From assembly GCF_000208745.1 (NCBI RefSeq), contig NC_030858.1, forward strand, positions 35,412,091 through 35,476,090: DNA of 64,000 nt, read 5' to 3'. Shown piece by piece: positions 1-13,138 of the stretch. This stretch comes from Theobroma cacao (lineage: Eukaryota > Streptophyta > Magnoliopsida > Malvales > Malvaceae). A model generated the notes under the pieces. That model was not told the DNA's origin and made no database searches. It worked only from the letters and a program-made list of their open reading frames with translations. A program made the position numbers and the translations under genes. Position 1 is the first letter of the stretch, and each line of letters opens with the position of its first letter.

Positions 1-503
1 CAGTTGTTACCAAGATGCCAGCATAGAATCGGCCATGGTCACAATCTTGCCAGCAGACAACACCTTAGTAGGCTTTGACGCCTCAAGAACATGCCGATCA
101 CTAAAAAAAAGGCTTAGTTAATTCTCAATAATAAATTCTTTTTAACTTAAAAGAGAAGACAATAGATTTGGAGTTTTCTGATCCTGATAACTGCTAGTGG
201 CATATTATAATCCAATATATTAACTTGGCATGCAAGCCTGAAACCTTCCAAGAAATCCTCCCTCAAAAGAAGATGACTTCCTGTTTTCTTGAAGCAGCAT
301 ATCCCCCACCATTTTTTATTCATCGAGAATGTAATTAATTAGAAAAAGTGATCAAGTCCTTTAATGGGATTTAACTCAAGAGTTTGTATTGCGTTACATC
401 TATGCTGCCAGCCTAAGCAGGTGTTTATTTGACTGATTAGAAAGACTGTTAGAAGCTAATTGTAAGATACATTATCTTGGATAGGTGTATTTCTTCTATA
501 AAG
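1..503. other. Left-edge non-coding stretch, PRISE upstream region
   Basis: This is the region upstream of the PRISE gene. I see no complete gene. On the minus strand, roughly positions 109 down to 10, there is a short open stretch preceded by a polypyrimidine tract and AG; it is discussed as a possible orphan exon in the findings. The rest is AT-rich and presumably holds the PRISE promoter and 5' UTR, but I could not place a convincing TATA box. Confidence 0.4.
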
Positions 504-1679
504 ATGGTTCAAAGTTTAGACAGAGCCAAGCTAGCCGAGTTAGAACTGATGGCAGACAGGGAATGCAATAGAGAAGCAGAAGCTGCCAGTAACAATGTTG
601 CCATTATCTTTGGGGTTACTGGGCTTGTTGGAAGAGAGCTAGCCAAAAGGCTAATCTCAAAATCCAAGTGGAAGGTCTATGGCATAGCTCGAAATCCCGA
701 GAGGATACCAATCAAAAGTTCCGGCAGGTACCATTTCATATCCTGTGACCTGTTAGATCCTTTGGAAACCAAACAGAAACTCTCTGTTTTACAGGATGTG
801 ACTCACATGTTCTGGATCACTTGGGCAAGCCAGTATCCCCTGGATAGTCCAGAGTGCTGTGAGCAGAACAAGGCCATGATGTCCAACGCCTTGAGTGCCA
901 TCCTCCCCACAGCCAAGGCATTGAAGCACTTTTGTCTTCAAACTGGGATGAGTCATTATGTACCTGTGAAAGGGGAAACAGCTCATTTGTTTGATGAAGA
1001 ATGGCCGAGGGCGGCAAATGCTAGCTGCAACTTTTATTATGTCCTGGAGGACTTGCTCCATGAGACGCTGGCCGGTAAGGTGGCTTGGTCTGTGCATAGG
1101 CCTGGCTTGATAATGGGTAGTTCTCATAGGACTGTGTTCAATTTTATAGGAAGTTTATGTGTTTATGGTGCTATCTGTAAACATTTAAACCTCCCTTTTG
1201 TGTTTGGAGGGACAATGGAGTGTTGGGAAGAAAGCTATATGGATAGCTCTGATGCTCGGCTAGTAGCTGAACAGCAAATTTGGGCTGCCACAACTGATGA
1301 AATACCTTCCACTGATGGCCAGGCGTTCAACGCAATCAATGGTCCGAGTTTTACTTGGAAGCAGATATGGCCAACTCTTGGAAAGAAATTTGGAGTCACA
1401 GTGCCTGAAGACATGTTTTGGGAGGATTTTTGGTTTACAACAGCCATGAGAGACAAGAAACAAGCATGGGAAGAAATTGTGATCAAGGAAAGTCTGATTC
1501 AGACAAAGATGGAAGATTTGGCCAATTGGCAATTCTTGGACATTTTGTTTCGGGTTCCTGTGAAACTGCTGGGGAGCCGAGGTAAAGTTGACCGCCTTGG
1601 TTTCACAATGAGAAGCAAGACACTGGATTCAATCTTGTATTGGATTGATTTCATGAGAGATGAAAAGTTCATTCCCTAG
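504..1679 (+). CDS. PRISE-family reductase (progesterone 5-beta-reductase/iridoid synthase-like)
   Basis: Single-exon gene for a 391-residue NADPH-dependent short-chain dehydrogenase of the PRISE family, which reduces activated C=C bonds of enones. The reading frame opens at a TTG at 477, but the first ATG is 504, and the resulting length is close to the roughly 389 aa of Digitalis P5betaR. Visible features are the Rossmann motif GVTGLVG (37-43), the NFYYVLED block with the catalytic tyrosine (Y178 or Y179), SVHRPG, and the family's C-terminal aromatic-rich region. The conserved TGxKHY motif reads TGMSHY, so the catalytic lysine is replaced by S150. It resembles the At5g58750 branch more than classical VEP1, and its position beside DDB2 agrees. 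The substrate is unknown. It is convergent with ABCG31, whose stop codon lies about 670 bp away. Confidence 0.9.
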   Translation: MVQSLDRAKLAELELMADRECNREAEAASNNVAIIFGVTGLVGRELAKRLISKSKWKVYGIARNPERIPIKSSGRYHFISCDLLDPLETKQKLSVLQDVTHMFWITWASQYPLDSPECCEQNKAMMSNALSAILPTAKALKHFCLQTGMSHYVPVKGETAHLFDEEWPRAANASCNFYYVLEDLLHETLAGKVAWSVHRPGLIMGSSHRTVFNFIGSLCVYGAICKHLNLPFVFGGTMECWEESYMDSSDARLVAEQQIWAATTDEIPSTDGQAFNAINGPSFTWKQIWPTLGKKFGVTVPEDMFWEDFWFTTAMRDKKQAWEEIVIKESLIQTKMEDLANWQFLDILFRVPVKLLGSRGKVDRLGFTMRSKTLDSILYWIDFMRDEKFIP

Positions 1680-2348
1680 ACATTTCCTCCTCTTTTCTGT
1701 GTTTATTGTTTCTTCTCGCTTTCATCTCTCCCTCATAGCTTGTTTGGTTTCATTTGGAAGCAAATCAATAGACAAAAGACCCCCATATTGTGATCACAGA
1801 GGCTCATTTGCAAATTAAACAATGTAGATTTCTTGTCTAAACAAATTTCCCTCTTGTTCCTGTTTTCGGAACTTAAACCATCAAAACAAGTCTATGCTGC
1901 ACAGGGAGAGCAGCATAGGCCCCCATTCATCTATTGTCTAAACTTACAGCAATTGAGAATTAGACAGAGTTAAGAGAGAGAAAATGGAGTTCTGTACTTA
2001 AATAACTTTCAGGGTGTGATTCCCGAGTTTGACCTTAATCAAGATGGTCATATACAGTAACAAATGCTACTGCTACAGTTACAATACTAGAGATTATTTG
2101 GTTTGTGTTTGCATTCTATGTTGTAATGATCCTAAAGAATTGTTTCAGTCAAAATCTGTAATCAGTTTGATCAGTTGGTTGCTATACCAATGAGGACAAA
2201 GTTAAGACGGTATTAAAGAATGTTGGGAAGGATATCTGCATCTTGATGAAGTATTGGCTCTTACAGAATCTGTTTGTGCTCAAAGTTGGATGATGACCAC
2301 CTGTCACGTGCTGATGCACAGAGCTTTTGCAATAGTTAAATTCATCAC
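1680..2348. other. Convergent intergenic region PRISE/ABCG31
   Basis: This spacer of about 670 bp separates two genes that point at each other, so it should hold both 3' UTRs and poly(A) signals. I see no open reading frame, RNA gene or repeat in it. Confidence 0.5.
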
Positions 2349-5300
2349 TCATCTTTTCTGGAAGTTGAGAAATCTCACTGAGAAAGCAAAGGCACCAAAA
2401 AATAGGACTGAAAAGCCGACTAGTGCGGCCACTGAAACTCCGATCATCCCAGAATCAATGCCGAAAACAGTGTGTATATACTCTTTCACAGTGCCTTGGA
2501 ATGTTGGTTCGACAATCATGGTTTCCACATCACCAAGCTGAGAGCTGATGATACCATTTAAAGTCCATGCAGTAGGGCAGATGTAGTAGAACCAGATCCA
2601 CCATCCCGGAATTCTCTGCAGTTCAAAACAGAAAAGGAAAAAGTTAATGTCGGTTAGTTTAGAAACCACTAGGGTTGTGCTCTAGAACATTAGATAAAAT
2701 ACAATTCGTTTTCATCATGTAATTTTCTATGGAAAGGAATCTAAGCCCTTCTCCATCTAACCCCACCTCTATGGCTTGGCATCATATAAAGCACATACGG
2801 TTGATAAGACACCCAAAGATTTTAAGGATTAACGTGGACAAAAGCCTATAACACTCTTACACTATGAGTAGATTTCAGATAGGCACGTCCAATTTTTATC
2901 AGAACACAACGCTGTTCAAATGCATTGGAGTGGCCAAATAGGTCATCTCATCCCATAGCCATTATGTTTAACAAACAAAAAGTGTCAACTGATAAAGCAT
3001 ATAACTAAGGGGATGGCAAGAAAAGAAACATAGCTGAAACACATTACCAACGCTTCAATAAGATTCAACTTCACATGGCTTCTTTTAACTGGCAATTTGG
3101 AAAAATCACACCCCTTACATGTAATCAATGTGCTTCTGATGTGATGATTTGACATAATATGGAAGAAATTAGAAAACGAATTGGCTAAGTGAAATCAACA
3201 CGATTGTACTTGAGGGGTGCTTGATTCTCTTTAGTCAAAAGTTCACTTACTAATGTTGCTGTTTACTACGAAGCGAAAAAAGAAAATAAATTGGCAGAAA
3301 GTCTTTTAAACTACTGGCCAAAAGCAATGGTTACAATAAAAAACATTTCCCAGATATTTATTTGTAGAGTACTACCACATATTTTATAACAACAAATGCC
3401 CCAGTTTCCTTATCATGGAACAAATTGTCTACTTTCAACTTTTAGCAAGTTGCCCTTCAAAGGCTTGTGGTAAATTACCAGTCTAACAATGCTTCTTAAC
3501 CAATTAAAGAAGATGGAAAAGATCTAGAGAAATATTATTAACTCCATAGAAAGAGATCAGCTGTAGAATATGCAGAGAGCATTGTACTACTTACCGGCTT
3601 TGGGATAAGAAAACCTGAGAGGAGATTCCATAAAGAGTAAAAGGCAGAAGAGACGACAGCAGCCATTTGCTGAGAAGGTGTGAGACCAACAACCATCAAA
3701 CCATAAAAGGTGAAGTAGGTGAAGGTAAGGAACATGAAGAGAAGATAGAGGAAAATTTTTCCTGCAAAAAAAGAGAGAGATTCTTATAAGTAAGATGCAT
3801 TACAGAAAGTTGGTTTACATAGTACTCACCAGGAAATATTCCTTTGGTTTCAAAAGTACACATTTCATTTCTTTTGTCTTCCAGTAATTACTACTTATTA
3901 TAATCAGAAATTGGATTCATGGAACACTTTTGTTCCCCATCAAAGAAAAAAAAACGACAAATCACTTTTTCTTGTTTAATATTGAATAGTAATGAACATA
4001 AAGATAAGATGGCAATGAAAGACGGGCTAGCTTATCATTCTCTAACAGGTTGGCCCCCCTTGGAGTTGAGGATAGGTAAATCCAAACCGTTTAATATAGT
4101 ACTAAAATAACCTTCAAAACCAAAACATCAAATCCTTTATAAAATTCACCAATCTTCAATATCCAATCCAGAGAAGAGTCTGGTATAATTGACTGTACTT
4201 ACCAACCAAAGAAGACTGACTGTCTATTTTCATTCATTGCTCAATAGGCAGACGGGACATACAAAGAAACTATTAGTAAACATTTTTCATTTATCCAGCT
4301 CATTCATCTGAAGAGACTGGTATATCTGTGATTTGTTTCATACATAAGTTTTCTGTTTGTTGAATACAAAGCCCTGTTTGTTTAGGGAGCAAGGCTGGGA
4401 ATGCTCAAACCAAATACGTTTTGAAAATTCAGGAATCAATTTCTAAAAAAATTTTATTGCTCGCTCAGTGAATAAACTCCAAGCAGTTTTGGACCCCTCC
4501 CCCACCGAAAACGGCATATATGATCTTCCTATTAATGGATGAAAGCTATCTTATCAACTACTAACTTAATTAGTACGGAAAGATATATTGATTGGGCCAA
4601 ATTTGAGCAGTAAGGAGGGGGGAAGGTTTGGGTAAAAATCTTAAGTATAATCCCTAATGCTCTTTTTTGTACTTAATAATAACATCAAGGCAACCATCAC
4701 TCTTGGTAAAAACAATCAGAAAAGCTCCACAATAAACAAGGCATTGGTAAAGGAAGATACAGAATCTTACCAGCTGTTCTTTCAAAATTAATCATGAAAT
4801 ATGTGATGACCCCATACAAAATTGTCTGACCGGCAATGTATGGGAGCTCCACAAGACCCTGTTCATAAAAGAATTGAAACATTTTAGCAATTTAGTCAAA
4901 ATAAACAGTACTGAAAACAAATTTCTTTCAGGACCATGCCAATTACCTGGGCTCCTGCATAAGCAGTGGGAGCATACATTCCTGCTGCTTTCTCTCTATA
5001 GAATACTGTTCTCTCAATGGATACAACTGGTTGTACTGAGGAAGCATTACTGACCCCAAGAAACAAGCATGAGGCATAAAGGGCACCCATAACCATAAAC
5101 AAACCTTGAGTTGTATCTCTGCAGAAACAATTTATATACCGAATGGTTTAGTAGGTTTGTAACAATGGCAGAAAAAAGTGACACCATAAATATACCAAAA
5201 ATTCTTCTTTTCAAGGACCATGTTTATAGAATTAAAAAGCAAGGTAGTGTTTAAAATAAAATTAACTGGAAATGAGTTTACATTAATAGCCTACTCTTGA

Positions 5301-8300
5301 ATATTATGAAATTCAAAAGGGGAAAAAGAAATATTCATCAGAAACAGAGCCCAAAAGAAGGAAACGATAATTTATCAAAATCAACAATGGAGGTCCAACT
5401 ACAAACAATGATTTTGTTCAAGCCATTTTCTAAGTATTTGAAGTGTTAGCACAGAAACATGAAATAACTAAGATTACTTGCCTTTGGGAACCAACATCCC
5501 AGAACACGGAGCCTAATATTAGTGCGAATACCATCGTAAAGACCAATCTCACCAAGTTGTATTGTGGACTTCTCCAATACACAAGGTTTTGCTTCCTCAG
5601 GCAAATCAGAAACTGAGACAGTTGATTTTGCGAGTATGAGGAAGAAAACTTTAAAGGTTGTGAACCAGGAGGTGGAACACTCAGACGCATAATGGAATCT
5701 TCCACTTCCCTATAACAAGGATTAAAAATATTCATTTATGAATGCCAAAGCAAATTAAATTAAGAACTCAAGGCAGGTTGATTTAACCATACCAAAGAAC
5801 AAAGTATATATTAAGTACTTGTCTCATCTTGCTTGGTTTAGTAACATGACATCACAATGATTACCTGTACTGCTCAGAATTTTTGTATATATCTGCGAAG
5901 TCTCTACCAATTCTCTGCTCTACTGCAGGGCTAGTAACCTCAAGCATCCACGTCGCCGGATTGTATCCATATGGAATTGATGGAATTCCACTAATTCCCT
6001 GTATAAAGAGAACAAATGTGAAACCTCTCCTAAGGAATTGCCATTCTGATCATTAGTATTTTAAATTGTGAATATGCTGAAATCTGGGTAGATAACTACA
6101 TAAAAGTCCAAAGGAATAAGAGAAAATAATATGTGCTCCAAGGATGGATTACATTCAAATGGAACTTTCAGAAATTAGAAAAGAAAACTTTGGATTTAAA
6201 GGATAAAGCTTGGCATTGGTGTTAATGTTGCATACTAATTACTCTCAAGTGTTCCAGATAGTCTGGAACCATAAAATGCCAAATAAAGATCTCACATGTA
6301 TCTGAGAGTAATCTTTTTGAGCATGATGCTAATACCTCGTGAAATATCTGTAACATATCACTCAAGACTTGCAACCTTCAATGAAAAATTTGTAACTTTT
6401 CCAGGTTTATTTCTTGAACTTTTTAATTTTTCTGTAACTGATGGGTCAAAATTTATCAACACAATGCTTCTAGTAGTAAATAACGCAGGCCAGGACCATC
6501 TTTGCCTTCTAAATGTGTTAAGGGGTCAAAAGACAGAGGAAGGCAACTTGCACTTTTATAGCTTAGACATAAGAACAACAAGAAAAGGAAGGAACAAAAA
6601 CTCTGCTCATGAGCAAATATAAAAGAGGGTATCATCTTATTCTGTTAAGTTTTTCTTCTTGATACAATGATGAACTATACGAATTCAAGAACCTACAAAT
6701 AATAATAACATTGATAATGCAAGGTCACCTGGAAATAGTCTATCAAAATCTGTGAGTTAGCTCCAAGCTTTCCTCCATATATAACCTGACCTCCTCGTTT
6801 CATAAGCAACAGCTGCAAAAGAAAATTTATGGGCAAATTCATATGAAAAGACACAAACATGTATTATGCACAACTCTTGTATTAACTTTGCAATATAACA
6901 ACTATAATCAGACTCACCTCATCAAATGATTCAAAAATTTCAATACTGGGTTGGTGAATAGTGCACACCACAGTTCTTCCAGTATCAACAGTATTACGAA
7001 CAGTTCTCATCACAATTGCTGCTGCCCGTGCATCAAGTCCAGATGTAGGCTCATCCATGAAAATAATGGAAGGATTTGCAACAAGCTCCACTGCAATAGT
7101 TAAACGTTTCCTCTGCTCTGTTGATAAGCCACTGCTTCCTGGTAAACCAACTAAAGCGTTCCTAAGTGTATCAAGCTCTACCAAACGCATCACTTCTTCA
7201 ACAAACTCCTGTAAGGAAATGCAGAAAAATTATATAAAAAATGCAGTGAAAGTAACTAGATTAAAACAAATATAAATGTACAAAGAGTTATCAGCTCACA
7301 TGTCTCTGGACTTTGCTAATTTCTTTCGGAAGGCGAAGACTGGAGGAAAACCAGAGAGACTCCTCAACTGTCACTTGAGGAGAATGTATATCATTTTGCT
7401 CAACATATCCAGAAACTCTGGCAAATGTCTTCTGTTCCTTTGGGTAACCTGATATCTTAATATCCCCTTCGATGTACCCGCTAGTTTTCCTTCCAGCAAG
7501 CACATCCATCAAGGTAGTCTTTCCTGCTCCACTTGACCCGACTAAAGCTGTAAGAACACCTGGTGAGAATACTCCACTAACGTTTGACAAGAGCTGCAAT
7601 CTCCTTTCAGGTATGCCATGTGCACTCATTTCCTGAGATATTCAACCAGATGAAATAGGAAAATGGAAAAAGAAGGTTTCATATTCGTTAAAGATTCCAA
7701 AACTCCAAGACCCAAAAACCACGAGACAAACAAACCTTGGGCATATCAACATAGTAATTGATATTATGAAAAGTCATTGTTAATGGTTGAAATGGCAGAA
7801 TCATTCCCTTCTTTTTACTGCCGCGGTGATCAGACGGAACACCTGATTCCAAGTCCTCACTTTCAACTGCATAGATAAGTCATAATTTTGTGAAGGAATG
7901 ATCAGATTCCTTTAAAAGAGGCACAGATGCCCTACACATTGCAAAGTAAAATTATGTTGCATATATCAAAGATGACTAACCATCATTCCTAACAGAATTT
8001 TCTTCTGAGTCATCAAGTGGAATAATTGCCTTGGCTTTTCTGAGTGCTACGGTGAACAAATATAACAGAAAGACTTCTATGAGTATTTAGTTACATAAAG
8101 ATAAAGTGTGGAGAAAGAAAGCTGTGTATGCATTTGATAAGTAAAAGGAAAACTCACGATTAAGGTAAGCTAAGGCCAGTGTCACAATGATGTTGAAAAG
8201 CACGGCATAAAGTAATAACACACCAACCCCAAGCCAATACCAATATCCATCAGAAGGTAGACCATGTGAATAAAGAATGTTATATCCGACAGTATTGTTC

Positions 8301-11300
8301 CCAATAGCAGATATCTGCAAGATGTCTCAACAATTACACGCCTAGGCATATAAACCGATATCAATTAACAGCCAATTGAAGGAAGTGTTTATTAATGCAC
8401 CTTATTCCACCTTGAGGCAGTGAATTCATTAACAGAAATTGCTCTTTGTCCATACTGTAGTGGTGACAACCAAGAAGCCCAAACCCACCAAGGTTTAACC
8501 TTGTCTGAAAAAAGAATAATCAACCAATCAACTAACACTATCTTATCTTCCATTCCGAAGTAAAACTTACCACATCATACCTTTTGGTATAAGAAATCCA
8601 CCCAACAAAAATATAACTAAAAGTGCAGCCGATCCAAATGTATTTGCAACGACTGTATCTCGTGCGATTCCAGCCAACATTCGGAATAGACCAATTGCCA
8701 TTTGGTGCACTGCAAAGTTTAGGAACATGAAGCGGAAAAACCTACATTTAAAAACAAGAATTAATTGGAAGAAATTACTAAGAGAGAAAAACATCATCCA
8801 TCAGAGTGAGTGAAATAGAAGATACCTCCCAGCAGCAGGGGCAAAACCAACACTGTAGTATACAACAGAAGACCACACGACCGACTCAACAACGGAGTAA
8901 GGTACACGTAGAATCCAACTGACCACAGACCATACCCATGCAGGATGAAATAGATTATCTCGCTGCTTGTAAAAGACTGGGAGTCGAAATATCAGAAGGG
9001 GTAGCTCCGAAAATCCATTGAACATCATATGCACTACCCCAAAGAAAAGGCAAGAGAGGTAGAGGTTGCCATTAGTCTCATCTACTGGATGTAGTCTTGT
9101 TCGTAGAAAAATTGTGCTTGTGACGAATCCGACAAATGCAACCTTAAAGATGTGTAATACATAAATTTCAAAAGTGAAATACAATTACAAAAACTTGAAA
9201 CGAAAAATAATAAAAAAATCATAGTACTAAGTTCCTATGTAATTGCAATCAACAAACGGAGAAAAGAGGCAAGGTATAAAATGAACAAAGCAGAATTATT
9301 TTTTGTAACAGACTATTTGCCCTGCATCTTGGATAAATAAAATGTCCATTTTTCCAAAAACAAAAAGAACAAAGCGGAAGTAACAGACTAACAGTCCATA
9401 TATTATCAAATCATAGATGGTTAAGAATATTGGTATACACATCGAGAAGTAAAATTCAGAAGTAAATATATATAACAATCGCAGAAGTGGCAAGCAAAGC
9501 ATACCTGGCATGTCCTGAAAATGTAAAGAAAACTATGCCTGGTGATTAGTAGTTTTTCTCGTGCAAAGCACGTTCTCAAAAGTTCCCATTTTGATGCAGC
9601 AAATCTTGTTTTGGACAAAGCTGAAGGATGATTTCGGGATTTATCATATGGAACACTAAGTGTTGACTCTAGAGACCTTCCGAATCTGGAATTTTTAAAA
9701 GCATTGGCCATTTCTGAAGCAGGAATGAACACATATGGCTTTGAAGGATCAGCCCAGTATTGAGCTTGATCCTTTTTAGAGGTCACCTGGCAAGTGTAAC
9801 TTGTTAGGATAATACTTAAGAAGATCTAAACATAGAACTAGCAGTGAGGAAAATAAATACCTCTTGAAGAAAATCTGCAACACCCTTACGCGGTGGCAAT
9901 TTGAATCCTAATGACTCAAAGAATTCCAAAACTTCTGCTCGAGGGCCCTGATACACCATATATCCTTCTGATAATAGAACTAGGTCATCAAACAGCTCAA
10001 ATGTCTCAGGTGCAGGCTGTAGAAGAGCCATAAGTACAGTTCCTTCCATTAGATGAACAAAATTTCGCACACATTTTACAATTTGGAATGTTGTAGAGCT
10101 ATCAAGTCCAGTAGATATTTCATCCATAAAAAGAGTTTTTCTCGGCCCAACAACCATCTCTCCTGCATAAGGATTGTGCTGACTGTTAGAAAATAACGGA
10201 GAGTATCACAGAATGGAGACTGGATTATAAAAATCATTCAAACTTTAACCTCTCTAAATTAAAATTCAAAATGAATGATAAGCCTCAATAAAGCCATTGC
10301 TATTTGCAGAACTAATTTATATTGCATTAAAAACCTTAACCAATTAGTTAACTGTCCTCAACCAAGCATCCTCCTATAGTGCACATGTTTGTGGTGAGAG
10401 AATAACTTATCTTGAACGAAAATTTCCCCATTATACATCAAGCCTTCCCATGAAGTCATCAACATTTAGAACAAATGCAAGATATCATGCATCCCATCAA
10501 TAATTATTGGTATGAATTCCAATTATAATAAAACTATAAGAAAATTAGTAAAATCCTCATCTGTCTGAGGACATTAAGATTTGAAACCCAATGCCCTAGC
10601 TGCAGGGGAGGACAATGTAAGTGATAAGAATCTGACAAAATTGACTGGTAAGGAAATGGTATCCAGATAGAAAGAGACCTGTAGTAACCCTTTTTCTTTG
10701 GCCACCCGAGACACCCCTGAGCATATCATTCCCAACCACGGTGTCAGAACATACATCAAGACCAAGCACTTTCATGACATAATCTGTTGAAATGCTATGC
10801 TTTATACCGCCAACAGATGACGCCTGTGCAAAATCAAAGAAGTAAATAAAAATCTTAAATCAGGAAAGGAGTAAACACTCAAAAATAAATGCACAGATAG
10901 TTAATATAAATTTTTAAAAAGGTGACCTTCATGAAAGCATCAATCTCTGGGACTGGACGTATCTTCCTCTCCTTTTCTAAATTGGCTAAATCTTTCATAT
11001 ACTCTGCGAGTAGATAGAAATATAAAAAGTGCATGAGAAAAGTAGTCAACTGAAACAGAAGTTAGAAAGCTTAACAAGGTTATAACAAAAAGAAGACGAG
11101 GGATGCAGTTTATAACAAGGTTAACTACCAAAGCTTGGGACACAAGAGTATATACAAAAAGAAAACGACAAGTCAAATCACAGGAAAAATGGGTTGTTCC
11201 TGCTCATGGCCTCGGTCATGAGCTTACTCCACTTCTTAACAAAAAAAAAAGGCCTACTCCACTTCTAAAAGTGTCCGGTAATTAGCAGGAGACTAAAAAC

Positions 11301-13138
11301 ATTGAGGCACAATGTAACATCAGAAACATCATTATATTTTTCCTTTTTTTGCTGTGATGATGAAATTTAAGAGGACAATAATAGTAAGTAAGAAACACAA
11401 AGTTGAAAATCTAACGTTAAAGTGAACTACAAGTATAACTAACATTTCCAGATAGTGGAAGTTAACAAACCTGCCAAGCCTTCACTTGCACCTTGACATC
11501 TAGCAGCAAAATCAAAAGTTTCTCGTACAGTGAGCTCTGGAATGTGATTATCTGTTTGGCTAATGTACGCAGAAGTCCTTCTAACATAAAACTTATCAAG
11601 TTTTGTGCCATTGTATGTGATTTCACCACTTGTCTGCAAAACATCAAAAGAAGTTTCTTATATTAACAATTACAGCTACCTTTTCTAAACTTAGACTGTG
11701 CGGCAATGACATGTTTTCACAGTATAGTTTCGTCGTTGCTTTAAATGTTGATCCTTCAGGAGGGATAAGAAAGCTTGGGCTAACATCCCTGATAATCCAA
11801 CGGACCCGATATACTACCTAGGACTAAAAGGTACAAATCTGTCTTTTTATAGGAGTTTCCCAGCTCATAAGCCCGAATTTATTCATGAGAAAACAGTTTC
11901 GTTGACCATTGACCGTTGAATTTTCATTGTAAAGATTTGGCCTCTCAGCAGGAGCTGTTCAGTGTTCACGAATTGCAACTACTATGGGCAAAAAGCAAGT
12001 TGAAAAGTGATACGGAGTGATTCTTGATAATGACAGTAATTAACAAGCATGCACTGAGTTACATGTGGTTTGCTCAAGAGCAGATATGCAACAATGACTA
12101 ACCTTCAAAGTCTTGTCGTCAAGTTTCCCAGCAAGAGCTAAAAGCAAGGTGGATTTGCCCGATCCTGGAGGTCCCAACAGCAAGGTCATCCTAAAAGAAG
12201 CAAAATATTTGTAGAAAAAATATTAGTTGCAACTTTGGTAGTATTATCATTAAAATGGTTGATAAAACTCGTGCAAGTAGTTACAAACCATCTCCAATAA
12301 ACTGTGATTTTCCAAATGCTTTTTGGTTGCTAATTGAAGATATATTGAGTCCATGTCAACCATGGACAAGAAAGAAAGAATTAACAAAGATGGTAGTAAT
12401 ACCTTCCTGGTTTAACAACACCACTGACGTTTCTCAATATGTTTAACCGGAATTGTTTAGGACGTAATATCCTTAAACTTGCTGCGATTCTCTGTATTGA
12501 AATCAACACAAGTATGGTGTTACTATGTATAGAACCAAGAGAAAATTAAGAGAAGGGAAAAGAAAGATACTTAAGATACTAAACCTCAAAGAAGTCACGA
12601 GTAACGTTGATTAAAGTAGGTAAAGCTCTTGAGCCAATTTGCGCATCCGCCTCGACATTGAGGTTCTGGAACCTTACTTCAATCTTTGCCACCTCCATCC
12701 CAACTCTGTCAAAAGTTTTTTTTTTAAATAAATAAATCTCAACCATAATCAAAGATCAAAACTCAAAAGAAATCACATGAAAACGTGATACCTATCAAGG
12801 CGTTCTTTCATAGCAGAGAGAAGCCAATAATTATCTTGGTCGTCCGTAGCCAACGCTTTCTTCACAAGGAGTTCTCTTCTAGCTCGATCAAGCTTTGTCA
12901 CATCAATCGCCTCCGTCCCTCCGTTTTCTCCTCCTCCTCCAGCACGTTCATGCTCCGAAGGAGTCCTTCTCAGAATCGCGATATGTCCTCGCTTCACCGA
13001 CGGCAAGCGCGATATTGCTTCCCACATAAGCTCTTCCTCATCTTGCTGAACGGCCTCCGCATTGGACGGTCTATGAAACGACTCTCCAACCGCCTCCATA
13101 TCGAACTCAAAATATTCGCTTCCATTCGAGGCCGCCAT
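2349..13138 (-). CDS. ABCG31: Full-size ABCG (PDR) transporter, ABCG31 orthologue
   Basis: Twenty-four exons give 1437 aa in frame (Arabidopsis ABCG31 is about 1426). Exons, high to low: 13138-12792, 12705-12585, 12491-12403, 12190-12103, 11633-11471, 11003-10927, 10823-10679, 10162-9861, 9786-9505, 9142-8826, 8741-8581, 8504-8401, 8314-8158, 8046-7981, 7866-7736, 7632-7300, 7208-6918, 6812-6729, 5998-5865, 5709-5482, 5118-4947, 4858-4771, 3761-3595, 2615-2349. The order is NBD1 (Walker [10 protein letters not shown], signature VSGGQRKR, Walker B LFMDE), TMD1, NBD2 ([23 protein letters not shown]), TMD2, ending LNFQKR. The N-terminus [12 protein letters not shown] is diagnostic of ABCG31. In Arabidopsis it is a plasma-membrane exporter linked to abscisic acid release from endosperm and to pollen-coat steryl glycosides. 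Intron 20 uses a GC donor. I see no lesion. Confidence 0.95.

Noticed and set aside
477..503. Start of the PRISE frame at 477
   Set aside because: The codon at 477 is TTG. The first ATG is at 504, and the resulting length fits the family.
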